Source: Butyrivibrio sp. X503 (GTDB taxonomy: Bacteria; Bacillota; Clostridia; Lachnospirales; Lachnospiraceae). From it: a DNA stretch of 64,000 nt. Below are positions 17,043 through 25,224 of this stretch, piece after piece. Position numbers and translations under genes: made by a program. A model generated the notes under the pieces. That model had not been told where the DNA came from. It saw only the letters and a program-made list of their open reading frames with translations, and ran no database searches. Each line of letters begins with the position of its first letter. Within the stretch, counting starts at the first letter, position 1. The stretch lies in the NCBI RefSeq assembly GCF_003625475.1, contig NZ_RAIQ01000004.1:248001-312000 (forward strand). The letters are read 5' to 3'.

Positions 17043-17636
17043 CTATAACGCCTCTATATCACGGAGATATTTGTCGAATGCTTCTCTCTTTATAAGTATT
17101 TTTCTACCTACCAGAAACGTAAAATTGTTGTGTGGAACTTTGCATAATTCCCTGATACGATTTAGCCCTATATTGGTGTATGCAGCAGCCTCTTCCACTG
17201 TCAGAGATGCTTTATGCCATATAGGTACTTCACAGGATTCCGAAGCCCTGTCAGGAGCTTCCTTCCTGATATCAGTTCTATTATCAGCTTTAAGTCCCAA
17301 TTGAATACCTAAGGTCTTATCTATCTTCGTAGCCATGAAATGGTCTGAAAGGCTTCCAATGTACCTCACCAACTTGTCTCGGCTGATTGTAGTTATCTGT
17401 TCAGCCATGGATGCTGATTCCTCATCTAAGCCTCCCATATGGTCCAGGATGACATGTGTAGGAAAACCTTTGCTCCTATGTATTTTGGTTGTGGTGGGTA
17501 TCACTGTTATGGTTGGAGAAAATCTATTGCCTTTATTATTCTGAACGACTATCACAGGTCGCTCTCCCCTCTGGACTGATCCTATGTTTTGTCCAAGGTC
17601 TGCTAAATAAATATCTCCCCTCTTTATCTCTCTCAT
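17043..17636 (-). CDS. MazF/PemK toxin - excisionase fusion protein
   Basis: 197 residues. Residues 1 to about 115 match the MazF/PemK mRNA-interferase fold: IKRGDIYLADLG, then GSVQRGERPVIVVQN, then ITVIPTTTK and MAEQITTISRDKL. Residues about 135-197 form a Tn916-type excisionase winged helix (SLTVEEAAAYTNIGLNRIRELC, then FLVGRKILIKREAFDKYL). No antitoxin gene is adjacent. The ATG at 17636 has AGGAG 7 bases upstream. It lies next to int where xis is expected, so the fusion links growth-arrest or RNA-cleavage potential to excision control. Whether the MazF half is active is not known. Confidence 0.78.
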   Translation of the reverse strand: MREIKRGDIYLADLGQNIGSVQRGERPVIVVQNNKGNRFSPTITVIPTTTKIHRSKGFPTHVILDHMGGLDEESASMAEQITTISRDKLVRYIGSLSDHFMATKIDKTLGIQLGLKADNRTDIRKEAPDRASESCEVPIWHKASLTVEEAAAYTNIGLNRIRELCKVPHNNFTFLVGRKILIKREAFDKYLRDIEAL

Positions 17637-17644
17637 ATGTTTTC

Positions 17645-17695
17645 TCCTATATGGATGTAAAAAGAAGGCTGCCCACCGCCAGTACACGATGGGTG
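17645..17695 (-). terminator. Leader hairpin/attenuator upstream of mazF-xis
   Basis: On the minus strand GAAGGC-ACCCA pairs with TGGG-CA-GCCTTC and is followed by CTTTTTAC, only ~23 bases before the mazF-xis start codon. A 27-codon ORF ends just before the stem. The arrangement is that of a conditional terminator. Confidence 0.6.
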
Positions 17696-17700
17696 CCTTC

Positions 17701-17784
17701 TTACAATACAGTTATCATTTCTCTAATTTGTCCTCGACACCCCGGAGAAACGGGAATCACTAAGCGGCTGCAGCACAGCTCCAT
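17701..17784 (-). CDS. Putative 27-residue leader peptide upstream of mazF-xis
   Basis: ATG at 17784 with GAGGAGG about 8 bases upstream (an ideal ribosome site), reading MELCCSRLVIPVSPG and so on to TAA at 17701-17703, immediately before the terminator-like stem. The peptide has three cysteines. Its placement fits a regulatory leader peptide whose translation could decide whether the hairpin forms. The coding claim rests on the ribosome site and position only. Confidence 0.45.
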   Translation of the reverse strand: MELCCSRLVIPVSPGCRGQIREMITVL

Positions 17785-18074
17785 AGGTTAATCCTCCTCG
17801 CGGTTCTCGCCAGGCCGCTCCCATTGCGTGTTCAGCGCAAAGCTTACTTGCTGTGGCTAAGCGGAAGTATCATTATCCCTGCATCCATCATGGCAAATGC
17901 CGGTGCTACCGGCTTTCCAGTGAGGCTATCTCGCGCAAGGCGTACCTATGGTGCTCCGGTATACAGGAACGTACTTAGTGAATGTGTATTCTGATGTCAA
18001 GGTACCAAGGATAAAAATCCTTCTACCTATAACTACAGAAAGTGGGCAAATTATAAGTCTAAAACGAAAAAATT
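17785..18074. other. GC-richer non-coding leader upstream of the mazF-xis leader peptide
   Basis: No gene is seen on either strand. The stretch is noticeably richer in G and C than its neighbours and contains several short dyads, including aaggat-aaaa-atcctt at about 18008-18023. It is probably a structured RNA leader belonging to the mazF-xis transcript. Confidence 0.35.
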
Positions 18075-18638
18075 TTAGATATCCAGCATGTACCTTAGCT
18101 GCCTTATCCCGCTCTGGATAGAATAATGCACTGCAGGCTGCGATACTCCCTCGATGTCTGCTATCTCCTGCTCACTAAGACCATGGAAAAAGAACATACG
18201 AAGTCTTCTCTGTAAAAGCTCAGGAAGCTGCTTAATAGCCACGCGGATAAGATAAGCATTCAGAGCTTCATCAGAATCTACTTCCCTGCTAAGACCGTGA
18301 ATATAGTCTGTAGCACGAAGACTTATCTCCATACCGTCCTCATAGGCATTCATGTCCGTATGGCGAAAGTCCTGCATACGGAGCTTTTTCTGCATACGCT
18401 CGAACTCTTCAAATACCTCGCCCTGCTCAGGCGTAATTATGATATAAGGCTTAAAAGATTGAAGCTCGCACCCATCAGACGCCTCAAGCTCTTCTCTGGT
18501 TAGATCAGTAGCTACAGCCCACCTAACGCCGCCTTTAATTCCTGGGTACTGTACCTCTAAGCTGTGAAGCTTAAACATATCCTGGCTATCATTTATCTTC
18601 TTTGCTATTGCAAGCTTACCTTCATGATTTTTCTCCAT
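18075..18638 (-). CDS. Sigma-70-like regulatory protein (region 4 HTH)
   Basis: 187 residues. The C-terminal part has the sigma region-4 pattern LPELLQRRLRMFFFHGLSEQEIADIEGVSQPAVHYSIQ, an HTH that recognises -35 elements. The N-terminal half has no clear region 2, so it is an ICE-type small sigma-like regulator rather than a housekeeping factor. It lies alone between two non-coding stretches upstream of mazF-xis and int, and may drive excision genes. Confidence 0.65.
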   Translation of the reverse strand: MEKNHEGKLAIAKKINDSQDMFKLHSLEVQYPGIKGGVRWAVATDLTREELEASDGCELQSFKPYIIITPEQGEVFEEFERMQKKLRMQDFRHTDMNAYEDGMEISLRATDYIHGLSREVDSDEALNAYLIRVAIKQLPELLQRRLRMFFFHGLSEQEIADIEGVSQPAVHYSIQSGIRQLRYMLDI

Positions 18639-18945
18639 ATTTGACCTCCGATTTTGAAAAAGTGAATAGTTTCAAAACCAGCTGTCATGGATACCTGCCT
18701 ACATATGTCTCCCACTCATGCACCGCTTCTCACTCTCAGAGCACAGAAGAAAGCGCACAAAAAGAAGACGAAGCAAAACAGCGTATTTGAATAAAATACT
18801 TTCTTCTGTTTTGCTCCGCCTTCCAACGAAACTTAGCCGTTCATAGCCGTTAACAAACTCTTGCCGCCAACTGACAAGCCTTCCGGTCCCTACACCGAAT
18901 ACAATGCCAGCTTACAGGCAGCTCATTTCATTATTTTCTTTATAG
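18639..18945. other. Intergenic stretch with one hairpin
   Basis: No gene. A 10-bp inverted repeat agcaaaacag/ctgttttgct (18772-18781 with 18806-18815) surrounds the palindromic loop tatttgaataaaata. It is probably a terminator or operator between the zinc-ribbon gene and the sigma-like gene. No other signal seen. Confidence 0.4.
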
Positions 18946-19128
18946 TCACCCCTCTGGAACCTGATGCACTTCCAGAACAATACGAATACCAACATCCTCA
19001 CGCTCCAAGTCTATATTGGAGCCACAATTTGGGCAGTCCATTTCCAGATCAAAGCTGCTCCCTCTGAAAAGCCTGTGCCCGCATTTAGGACAAAAAATCT
19101 TATACCTCTGTTTTTTTACCTTCTCCAC
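18946..19128 (-). CDS. Small zinc-ribbon protein
   Basis: 60 residues with two CxxC knuckles (FCPKCGH at about 12-18 and DCPNCGS at about 31-37), the spacing of a single zinc ribbon resembling Com-type regulators. The basic N terminus would suit nucleic-acid binding. Similar small proteins occur among ICE regulatory genes. Specific function unknown. Confidence 0.55.
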   Translation of the reverse strand: MEKVKKQRYKIFCPKCGHRLFRGSSFDLEMDCPNCGSNIDLEREDVGIRIVLEVHQVPEG

Positions 19129-19302
19129 CGCATAGAATTCCTCCTCACATGTTTAGTCCCCTCATGAAATAAAGCGTACGTCTTATTGGCATTATGATAA
19201 CACGCATGAACACTGGAAACTCCATCAACATTGTGTCAATCTGCCCTAACAGCAGGCATCACTGTGCCATCAAGTATCCATCAAAGAACCATCAACGATA
19301 GA

Positions 19303-19340
19303 AGGCTGCTGTCTCACATTTTCATGCAAAACAGCAGCCT
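19303..19340. terminator. Perfect 10-bp hairpin after the 19346 gene
   Basis: aggctgctgt/acagcagcct (19303-19312 with 19331-19340), immediately past the minus-strand stop at 19346. No real T-run follows, so termination may be weak. Confidence 0.45.
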
Positions 19341-19345
19341 ACAAA

Positions 19346-19885
19346 TCACCTTGTTCCAACATATGAATTTTCTTCTACATCCTCCATTTCTCGCCTATGA
19401 GCAAAGCGATACAAACAAATCCCCAAAAATTTGATTGCTTCGCGCTTCTTGCGTTCAATTGATGCCGTTGACAGATGCTCGACACGAGCCATATCCTCAT
19501 TGGAACGTCCACCAGACTGCAAATAGTAATTCTCGATGATCCGCTTATAAAGTGGTCCATCTTCAATACTGGCGCCTATCGCATCCAGAATCGTATCCAA
19601 CACTTGCCTCATCCAGGGACAATCCCTCAGATTCTGATAAAGCCTGTCCTGATACTCCTTAGATTCCTCCATAGGCATTTTAATCGCTTCCAAGAAGTCC
19701 CTCCGCATCTGTGCCTTTTGTCTTTTGATCCCCTCTTCGTCAAGATTAAACCGAAACAACTCAGATGTCCCAAATCCATTGCGATAATGTTCCAGCAAGA
19801 TCTTGGTCAGGTCGTAGACATCCTTGGGTTCGAAGCCCTCCGAAATACACAGATTATCAATCCTTTTTTCATTCCTCGATAACAT
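19346..19885 (-). CDS. Sigma/ArpU-like HTH protein of the ICE
   Basis: 179 residues, helical. The C-terminal segment SNEDMARVEHLSTASIERKKREAIKFLGICLYRFA has the look of a sigma region-4/ArpU-type helix-turn-helix. No other domain recognised. It lies between the zinc-ribbon gene and the XRE regulator on the same strand, so it is probably part of the ICE regulatory block. Confidence 0.5.
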   Translation of the reverse strand: MLSRNEKRIDNLCISEGFEPKDVYDLTKILLEHYRNGFGTSELFRFNLDEEGIKRQKAQMRRDFLEAIKMPMEESKEYQDRLYQNLRDCPWMRQVLDTILDAIGASIEDGPLYKRIIENYYLQSGGRSNEDMARVEHLSTASIERKKREAIKFLGICLYRFAHRREMEDVEENSYVGTR

Positions 19886-19921
19886 ATCTTATACCTCCCT
19901 CCTTGTATAAACGCGTGTATA

Positions 19922-19966
19922 ACAAAAAGAGAAGTATCGGAACTTAAGTCCAACCTTCTCTTTAGC
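19922..19966 (-). terminator. Terminator of the XRE gene
   Basis: Stem aaagagaag/cttctcttt (to about 19963), with T-run on the minus strand, between the stop at 20008 and the next gene start at 19885. Confidence 0.7.
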
Positions 19967-20007
19967 TATCTAGACACTAATCTGAGACCTCAATCCCGAT
20001 GCGAATC

Positions 20008-20367
20008 CTACGTATTATCCTGTTGTCCGCCATCGACGTAGCCGCATATTCCCTCAGCATAGGCCATAAGCCTTTCTTTCTGATTCTTATCAATCAGCCT
20101 AGAGTAACTTACAAGTCTCAGCTCATACTCCGTCAGGAACTCCCCATTGCGAGCCTCCGATGACATATTAAAAAATTCGCTCAGCGATACTTCTAACGCT
20201 TCACATATCTTCTGCAATGTATCTAATCTGGGAAAATTGCCCTTTCCGCGAAGCTTGCTCATACAGCCTGTGGAAAGATTCCCCCTCTTAGTGATATCGT
20301 AATCAGACATGTGCCTTTCGCTCTGGAGTTGATTAATTCTAGCAATAATATCTTGGCCTGTTAACAT
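20008..20367 (-). CDS. XRE-family transcriptional regulator of the ICE
   Basis: 119 residues. An HTH at about 18-65 (MSDYDITKRGNLSTGCMSKL, then FPRLDTLQKICEALEVSLSEFF) is of the Cro/CI type used as the ICE master repressor in Tn916/Tn1549 relatives. The C-terminal part may mediate dimerisation. A 19-bp perfect inverted repeat in the upstream gap is the obvious candidate operator. Confidence 0.85.
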   Translation of the reverse strand: MLTGQDIIARINQLQSERHMSDYDITKRGNLSTGCMSKLRGKGNFPRLDTLQKICEALEVSLSEFFNMSSEARNGEFLTEYELRLVSYSRLIDKNQKERLMAYAEGICGYVDGGQQDNT

Positions 20368-20415
20368 GGTGAAGACACCTCCTTATCTCCCACGAAAGTG
20401 CTACACCAATATTGT

Positions 20416-20484
20416 AAGAAAGATTCTTACCTTAGATAATTGAATGCAGGAAGAATATAACTTCCTAAGGTAAGAATCTTTCTT
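20416..20484. repeat. 19-bp perfect inverted repeat with inner hairpin
   Basis: aagaaagattcttacctta (20416-20434) is the exact inverse of 20466-20484, and the 31-base loop holds a second small stem ggaag/cttcc. It lies 16 bp beyond the GTPase stop and 49 bp before the XRE start. It can serve as terminator of the GTPase and as an operator of the XRE gene. Confidence 0.65.
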
Positions 20485-20499
20485 TATTCATCCTATCTG

Positions 20500-21834
20500 T
20501 TACTTCTTTTTATTATCTTTTTGCATTTTCTTAAACATCTTCTGAGCAGCCTTTATATCCTTACCATCAATATAATAAGCAATAGCTGTCTTCCCAATAG
20601 ATTCTGTTCCTGCAAACGCCACTGTTGAACTTACCGCTGAACCTGCACCGGGGAACAAACCATTCAAAAGTTTTGCAGTCTGCTGTGCAATAAATCTAAA
20701 TATTTGTCCTGCTCCTGCAACACCACCCAAACTAAATATAAACTCTATAGCAGTCTCTAAGCTAATATCCCTTCCGCTCAGAGAAGCAATAAGCGATACT
20801 AAGATTCCCTGCAAAACAACAAGAACATAGATATCTGCAATAGGAATAGGTGTAATTGCTACTGTTGCTGCTATACCGGCAAATATATTAGTAATATGAT
20901 TTGACAGCCTTCTTACAAGTTCCTCTAATCTAAAAGCCATCCTTAATCCCATTTGAGCTTCAGTGTCGACCATCGCTTTATCTAGCATCTGCAATAACTC
21001 ATCAATGTTATATCTTCCGTCAAAAGCCATTTCTAAATCTTCAATATCATGTTTGGGCAGATTCTTTATATTTTCCGGATCAACTTCTACACCATCTTTT
21101 GTTTGCCAATCAATCAATGCAGAAATGCCAATAATATCATCAATCTTTAATCCGTTGTTGACGATGATTCCTTTGAAATATTTCACAGCCTCTTCAATTT
21201 TATCAATCTTATTCTGTGGATACTCGTTGGCTGTTTTGAATCTTGTAGGCGACATCTCATCACACTTATTCACAGCAACAATAATTGGCAATCTAACATT
21301 ATTTATTTTCTTGTACTGAGCAGCAATATCCTTCATAAAGAGAGCATCTTTATCAACGTCATCTCTATGTGTGCAATTCAAAACCAACATTGCTACATCA
21401 GGAGAAAACTCATTAATTTCATTTATCAGCGTATTCTCTGCACTCTTTTCATTCAATGCCTCAGATTCTGCAATACCTCTTGTATCCAGAATCTCCATCA
21501 AAGTCCTGCCATTATCAGTACAGTTATATATCTTGGTTCCTTCTGTACAACTTCTGACATCACCTACTTCAGCAACATATCCTCCGCACAAAGCATTTAC
21601 GAGACTACTTTTACCTGCTCCGGTTCTTCCCACTAAGAAAATTCTGGGTGGACGATTCTTATCTATCCCCTCCATCAATTCCTTTAGTTCCTTATCACCA
21701 AGAATTTTATCCTTGATCATTTTCTTGGTATCAGCAGGAATGGATTCCGGCAATTTATCCATCATCTCATCAAGTTTCAAGTAAAAATTTTTCATTTTCT
21801 GCAAACGCTCATTAATATCTGCGCATTTGTTCAT
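20500..21834 (-). CDS. Era-like GTPase with C-terminal DUF697-type membrane domain
   Basis: 444 residues. G1 GRTGAGKSS (69-77), G3 DTRG (117-120) and G4 VNKCDE near 190 give a complete GTPase. From about 320 a hydrophobic, Gly/Ala-rich region (PIPIADIYVLVVLQG and onward, with LSGRDISLETAIEFI) matches the DUF697-like tail of membrane-associated GTPases. The C terminus is basic. It lies 99 bp after the ADP-ribosylglycohydrolase gene but has its own extended -10 promoter. A role in membrane stress or defence is possible; no partner is proven. Confidence 0.75.
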   Translation of the reverse strand: MNKCADINERLQKMKNFYLKLDEMMDKLPESIPADTKKMIKDKILGDKELKELMEGIDKNRPPRIFLVGRTGAGKSSLVNALCGGYVAEVGDVRSCTEGTKIYNCTDNGRTLMEILDTRGIAESEALNEKSAENTLINEINEFSPDVAMLVLNCTHRDDVDKDALFMKDIAAQYKKINNVRLPIIVAVNKCDEMSPTRFKTANEYPQNKIDKIEEAVKYFKGIIVNNGLKIDDIIGISALIDWQTKDGVEVDPENIKNLPKHDIEDLEMAFDGRYNIDELLQMLDKAMVDTEAQMGLRMAFRLEELVRRLSNHITNIFAGIAATVAITPIPIADIYVLVVLQGILVSLIASLSGRDISLETAIEFIFSLGGVAGAGQIFRFIAQQTAKLLNGLFPGAGSAVSSTVAFAGTESIGKTAIAYYIDGKDIKAAQKMFKKMQKDNKKK

Positions 21835-21891
21835 GATAGCCTCCTACATCAAATCGGATCATTGCTGCTTAAAACATTTTAATCTTCTTAA

Positions 21892-21900
21892 ATTATATCA
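21892..21900 (-). promoter_or_regulatory. Extended -10 promoter of the GTPase gene
   Basis: Minus-strand TGATATAAT (TGn plus perfect TATAAT) about 60 bp before the start codon. No good -35 is seen. Confidence 0.55.
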
Positions 21901-21933
21901 AATTTTGTAGGGGCTATATGCGATATTTTGTAA

Positions 21934-22719
21934 TCACATTTTCAAAATAGTTATAAGTTCCTCATCTAAATACTTCTTCAACATCCCCTCTACATCCACA
22001 CTTCCAAACCCACCATAAAACTCCTCAGCCACACCCCCGGCGATAGCTCCGAAGGTGTCAGAATCGCACTCCAGGCTAAAGATATTTCTAATAAAGCTCT
22101 CATAATCAGTGCTTTCATAGAAACATCTCATAGCTGCCGGCACAGATCCCTGGCAGCTCTCGTTCCACTTATAGCGAGGACGGATTTCATCAAGGCTATA
22201 ACCAGTACTGTATTCATACTCATCAATTGGATATTGTTCCAAGACATAATCATAGATTTCCTGCTTACTTTTACCGTGTCTTGCCATCCATATGCAGGTT
22301 GCGGTTACAACAGCGCCCTTGATTCCTTCAGGATGATTATGAGAGACAACAGCTGTAGCTTCTGCCATGCGCTGCATCTCATCGAAGTCTTCATAATACT
22401 CCCCTACGAATGCAACTCTCATAGCGGAGCCATTGCCCCAGCTATTGTAAGGTTCATGATTATCTCCATTTATCCAGTTATAGAATCTTCCGCCATATCC
22501 TGAGAATGGATATTCTCTGCCTACTGACACCATTGTCTCCACGAGATCCGCACCTGTAATAAGCGCCTTCTTAATAGCCAAAGTCATTACTGTATCATCT
22601 GTAAATCCAATAGCATCACCTTCTGCTAATGGCACATTCTTCCAATCCAGATCCTTGGGTCTGTCAAACTCAAACTGTGCGCCTAATATATCTCCTAAAA
22701 CCGCTCCTTTTACTGCCAT
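21934..22719 (-). CDS. ADP-ribosylglycohydrolase (DraG/ARH family)
   Basis: 261 residues. It removes ADP-ribose from modified protein side chains or nucleic acids using two Mg ions. Metal-site motifs are present: GDILGAQFEF (9-18), FTDDTVMT (39-46) and LECDSDTFGAIAGGVAEE near 215-232 (family consensus GDTDT-IA). SHNHPEGIKGA is the usual middle block. It lies 5 bp after the VWA gene, so the two are co-translated. No dinitrogenase or other classical target is nearby. Confidence 0.88.
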   Translation of the reverse strand: MAVKGAVLGDILGAQFEFDRPKDLDWKNVPLAEGDAIGFTDDTVMTLAIKKALITGADLVETMVSVGREYPFSGYGGRFYNWINGDNHEPYNSWGNGSAMRVAFVGEYYEDFDEMQRMAEATAVVSHNHPEGIKGAVVTATCIWMARHGKSKQEIYDYVLEQYPIDEYEYSTGYSLDEIRPRYKWNESCQGSVPAAMRCFYESTDYESFIRNIFSLECDSDTFGAIAGGVAEEFYGGFGSVDVEGMLKKYLDEELITILKM

Positions 22720-22724
22720 ATCAA

Positions 22725-23411
22725 TTATCTCCTTCTCTGCTTTCTGCCACGTTTCTGAAAATCAGCGTTTATCTCTTCATCCCAGTCACTGTTATCAAGG
22801 CATCCTTCAACCTCACATAGACTTTCAGCCATCATTACTGAGCAAACAGCCTTAGAAACACCTGCATATACATTGGCTGTTCCTACATCATCACAGACAT
22901 AATTCACTGCTCTATCCTTGCGGATTCCGTACTTCTGAGCCTCAGCGTAAGCATCAATATTTGCACCGATAAAAATGAACTCCCAGCCGTATTTCTTTTG
23001 CTGACGCTTAACCATCTTCTCAATCTTTTCTCTGGAATACTTGCTACTTGCGTTCTCCATACCGTCCGTAGTGATAACTACGATAGTCTTCTCCGGTCTA
23101 TCCTCTTCCCTGGCATATTTATGTACATTACCGATATGATGAATAGCGCCACCAACTGCATCGAGAAGAGCTGTGCAACCCCTTACGTAATACTGCTTGT
23201 CTGTCATCTTCTCAATCTTTTCAATCGGTACTCTGTCATGAATCACTTCACAGACATCATCGAAAAGAACTGTTGACACAACCGCCTTTTCTCCGGTCTT
23301 TTTCTGTTTTGCCATCATGGAATTGAAACCACCGATTGTATCTGCTTCAAGCCCGCTCATTGAACCTGATCTATCCAATATGTAAATAATCTCTGTATAT
23401 CCTTTACTCAT
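22725..23411 (-). CDS. VWA-domain protein (TerY-like)
   Basis: 228 residues from the ATG at 23411, which has GGAGG about 10 bases upstream. MIDAS metal-site motif DRSGSM (Asp13, Ser15, Ser17), a central Thr in CTALLDAV and the TTDGMEN loop give a complete von Willebrand A fold. The basic C-terminal end is RGRKQRRR. TerY-like VWA proteins are adaptor proteins in stress and phosphorylation or ADP-ribosylation clusters. It precedes the ARH gene by 5 bp. Confidence 0.82.
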   Translation of the reverse strand: MSKGYTEIIYILDRSGSMSGLEADTIGGFNSMMAKQKKTGEKAVVSTVLFDDVCEVIHDRVPIEKIEKMTDKQYYVRGCTALLDAVGGAIHHIGNVHKYAREEDRPEKTIVVITTDGMENASSKYSREKIEKMVKRQQKKYGWEFIFIGANIDAYAEAQKYGIRKDRAVNYVCDDVGTANVYAGVSKAVCSVMMAESLCEVEGCLDNSDWDEEINADFQKRGRKQRRR

Positions 23412-23494
23412 AATCCTTAACCTCCTGGCATCTCTGGTGCCTCCCTGCAGTGAGGCTTTTGTTATTTGTTGATTTGATGATACCAATTGGCAAA

Positions 23495-23525
23495 AGAAAA
23501 AAGGTCAACCCGAAGGCGACCTTGT
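23495..23525 (-). terminator. Terminator after the macrodomain gene
   Basis: Minus strand AAGGTC plus tetraloop-containing middle (ttcg) then GACCTTTTTT. It ends the DinG-HNH-macro transcript before the VWA gene, so VWA-ARH must have a separate promoter. Confidence 0.75.
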
Positions 23526-23527
23526 AA

Positions 23528-24640
23528 TCAACCGTTTGAAAGCGGATCTAAGCCATAATCAAACAGCACAATATCTATTTTTAATACGTTGTAATCCTCA
23601 TGCTCAATGAAATACTCTACCACAGCATCTGTCTGAGATATAGGAGATAAAGCATATCCGGCAAGCTTGAGAAAATCAACAGTTTCATCTATGTTTAGAC
23701 GTAAACCTACAGCTAGAGCCAACACTTTCTCTTTTGAAGGCTTCACCTGCCCTTTTAAAAGCTTTGAAAAATACTGCTTGGAAATATTTGCAGCAGCATA
23801 TACTTCTGAGTTCTTGAGCCCCTTCTTATTAATCAACTTTTGTAAATGCTTTTCAAAAGAATCTGTGTAAATTCCCTTCAGTACATCTTCCAAAGAGCCT
23901 TTCTTTTTAGCCGCTTTCTCTATTGGCGCCGAGCCAACCATAGCCTGGGTTGCAAGCAAATGCCCCCGCTCACGCCTGCTAATAGAAGCTGCACCCGGAG
24001 CATTATCCTCAGGCTCTCCTTCCTCTTCATCGGAAAGCATTAAGCACTCTTCCTCAGCCAAAAGCTCATCAGGTACACCTTCGGAGCGGTACTCTTCACT
24101 CAATGCCTCAGACACATATTCATCATCAATGAAGCTAGCAACCTCTTCGCCCAGTTCGCCGGAGATTTTCACAGACTGTTGTCCAAATACTACAAGAAAA
24201 ATCTCCATATCGTGTTCTTCCAGGAATCTGGTAAAAGAATCTACGGCCACCTCAACACCAAGTCTCTGTGGAAATCCATAGGTTCCTGTTGCAAGAAGCG
24301 GAAAAGCGATTGACTTGCACTTATTCTCCGCTGCAAGCTGCAAAGACTTATCATAACAAGCCTTCAGAAGCTCAATTTCACCCTTATCGCCACCGTCCCA
24401 CCAAGGACCACTTGCATGGATAATATACTTTGCATCCAGATCAAACGCCGAAGTAATAGCCACTTCTCCAGGCGCAAGTATACCTATCTTCTGGCGCTCT
24501 GCCAAAAGCTTTTCTTCTCCAGCAGCCTTATATATGGCAGAATCCACACCAGCACCGATACCCACCTCAGGGTTAGCGGTATTTACTATGGCATCCGCTT
24601 TTACCTTTGTAATATCATTTCTGATAATTTGAAATGGCAT
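23528..24640 (-). CDS. Macrodomain - HTH fusion protein
   Basis: 370 residues. Residues 1-155 are a macrodomain: DAIVNTANPEVGIGAGVD (the ADP-ribose-binding NAAN-like loop), IIHASGPWWDGGD, and FPLLATGTYGFP. Such domains bind or hydrolyse ADP-ribose, O-acetyl-ADP-ribose or related adducts. An acidic linker (about 165-235) leads to a C-terminal DNA-binding region from about 260 (LKNSEVYAAANISKQYFSKL), an XRE-like HTH. The fusion suggests an ADP-ribose-responsive regulator or a DNA-tethered hydrolase. It lies 14 bp after the HNH gene. Confidence 0.82.
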   Translation of the reverse strand: MPFQIIRNDITKVKADAIVNTANPEVGIGAGVDSAIYKAAGEEKLLAERQKIGILAPGEVAITSAFDLDAKYIIHASGPWWDGGDKGEIELLKACYDKSLQLAAENKCKSIAFPLLATGTYGFPQRLGVEVAVDSFTRFLEEHDMEIFLVVFGQQSVKISGELGEEVASFIDDEYVSEALSEEYRSEGVPDELLAEEECLMLSDEEEGEPEDNAPGAASISRRERGHLLATQAMVGSAPIEKAAKKKGSLEDVLKGIYTDSFEKHLQKLINKKGLKNSEVYAAANISKQYFSKLLKGQVKPSKEKVLALAVGLRLNIDETVDFLKLAGYALSPISQTDAVVEYFIEHEDYNVLKIDIVLFDYGLDPLSNG

Positions 24641-24654
24641 TGATTACACCTTCT

Positions 24655-25224
24655 TTAATCGTTCTGCAGACTCATGGTAATTCGTTTCTTTATCTCATCA
24701 GATGTTTCCTGACATGACTTCATTAATTCAAGAAGCTTTTCATGATTACTCCAATGTTCCCCCCATAACTCTTCTCCTACAATTCCTATAAAATCAAGCT
24801 TTGTAGGCACATACTTTTTCTCGTATTCTTCCAGCTTCTGACATCTTTCATCTATGTCTGCGATGCCTCTTGTTTTGGGAGAAAGCGAAGCATCACTGTA
24901 CATCCATTTCTTCCACTCTTTATTTCCCTTGCTCTGATTACACTTACCACAAGCAGGAACAAGATTATGTATTTCTGATATATAACCTGTAGGTCCTTTA
25001 TCGACTATCAGCGGTCTAAAGTGATCCCATTCTGTATAGGTATCGCCACAATACGCACAACAAATACTCTCTCTTGTCATTCCAAGAGTTGCAAGCGCAT
25101 CATCAATTTCATCGTCAGATGGATCAACTACAGGAATGATTCCATTAACAAACGCATTTGTAATACTTGATGTTCTACCGGTAATCTTTACCGGAGTGGG
25201 CATTCTAAATACCTGCTTTTTCAT
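24655..25224 (-). CDS. HNH endonuclease
   Basis: 189 residues. HNH core at about 55-105: CAYCGDTYTEWDHFRP (zinc CxxC and catalytic DH), then IHNLVPACGKCNQSKGN (Asn, second CxxC, closing K). It makes metal-dependent DNA cuts. Its start overlaps the helicase stop by 4 bp (ATGA), a strict translational coupling that points to a two-protein nuclease-helicase machine. Confidence 0.85.
   Translation of the reverse strand: MKKQVFRMPTPVKITGRTSSITNAFVNGIIPVVDPSDDEIDDALATLGMTRESICCAYCGDTYTEWDHFRPLIVDKGPTGYISEIHNLVPACGKCNQSKGNKEWKKWMYSDASLSPKTRGIADIDERCQKLEEYEKKYVPTKLDFIGIVGEELWGEHWSNHEKLLELMKSCQETSDEIKKRITMSLQND

Noticed and set aside
18946-19128. Cysteine-rich KTR protein of Tn916 relatives
   Set aside because: The KTR core after the first knuckle is absent; called a generic zinc-ribbon protein instead.
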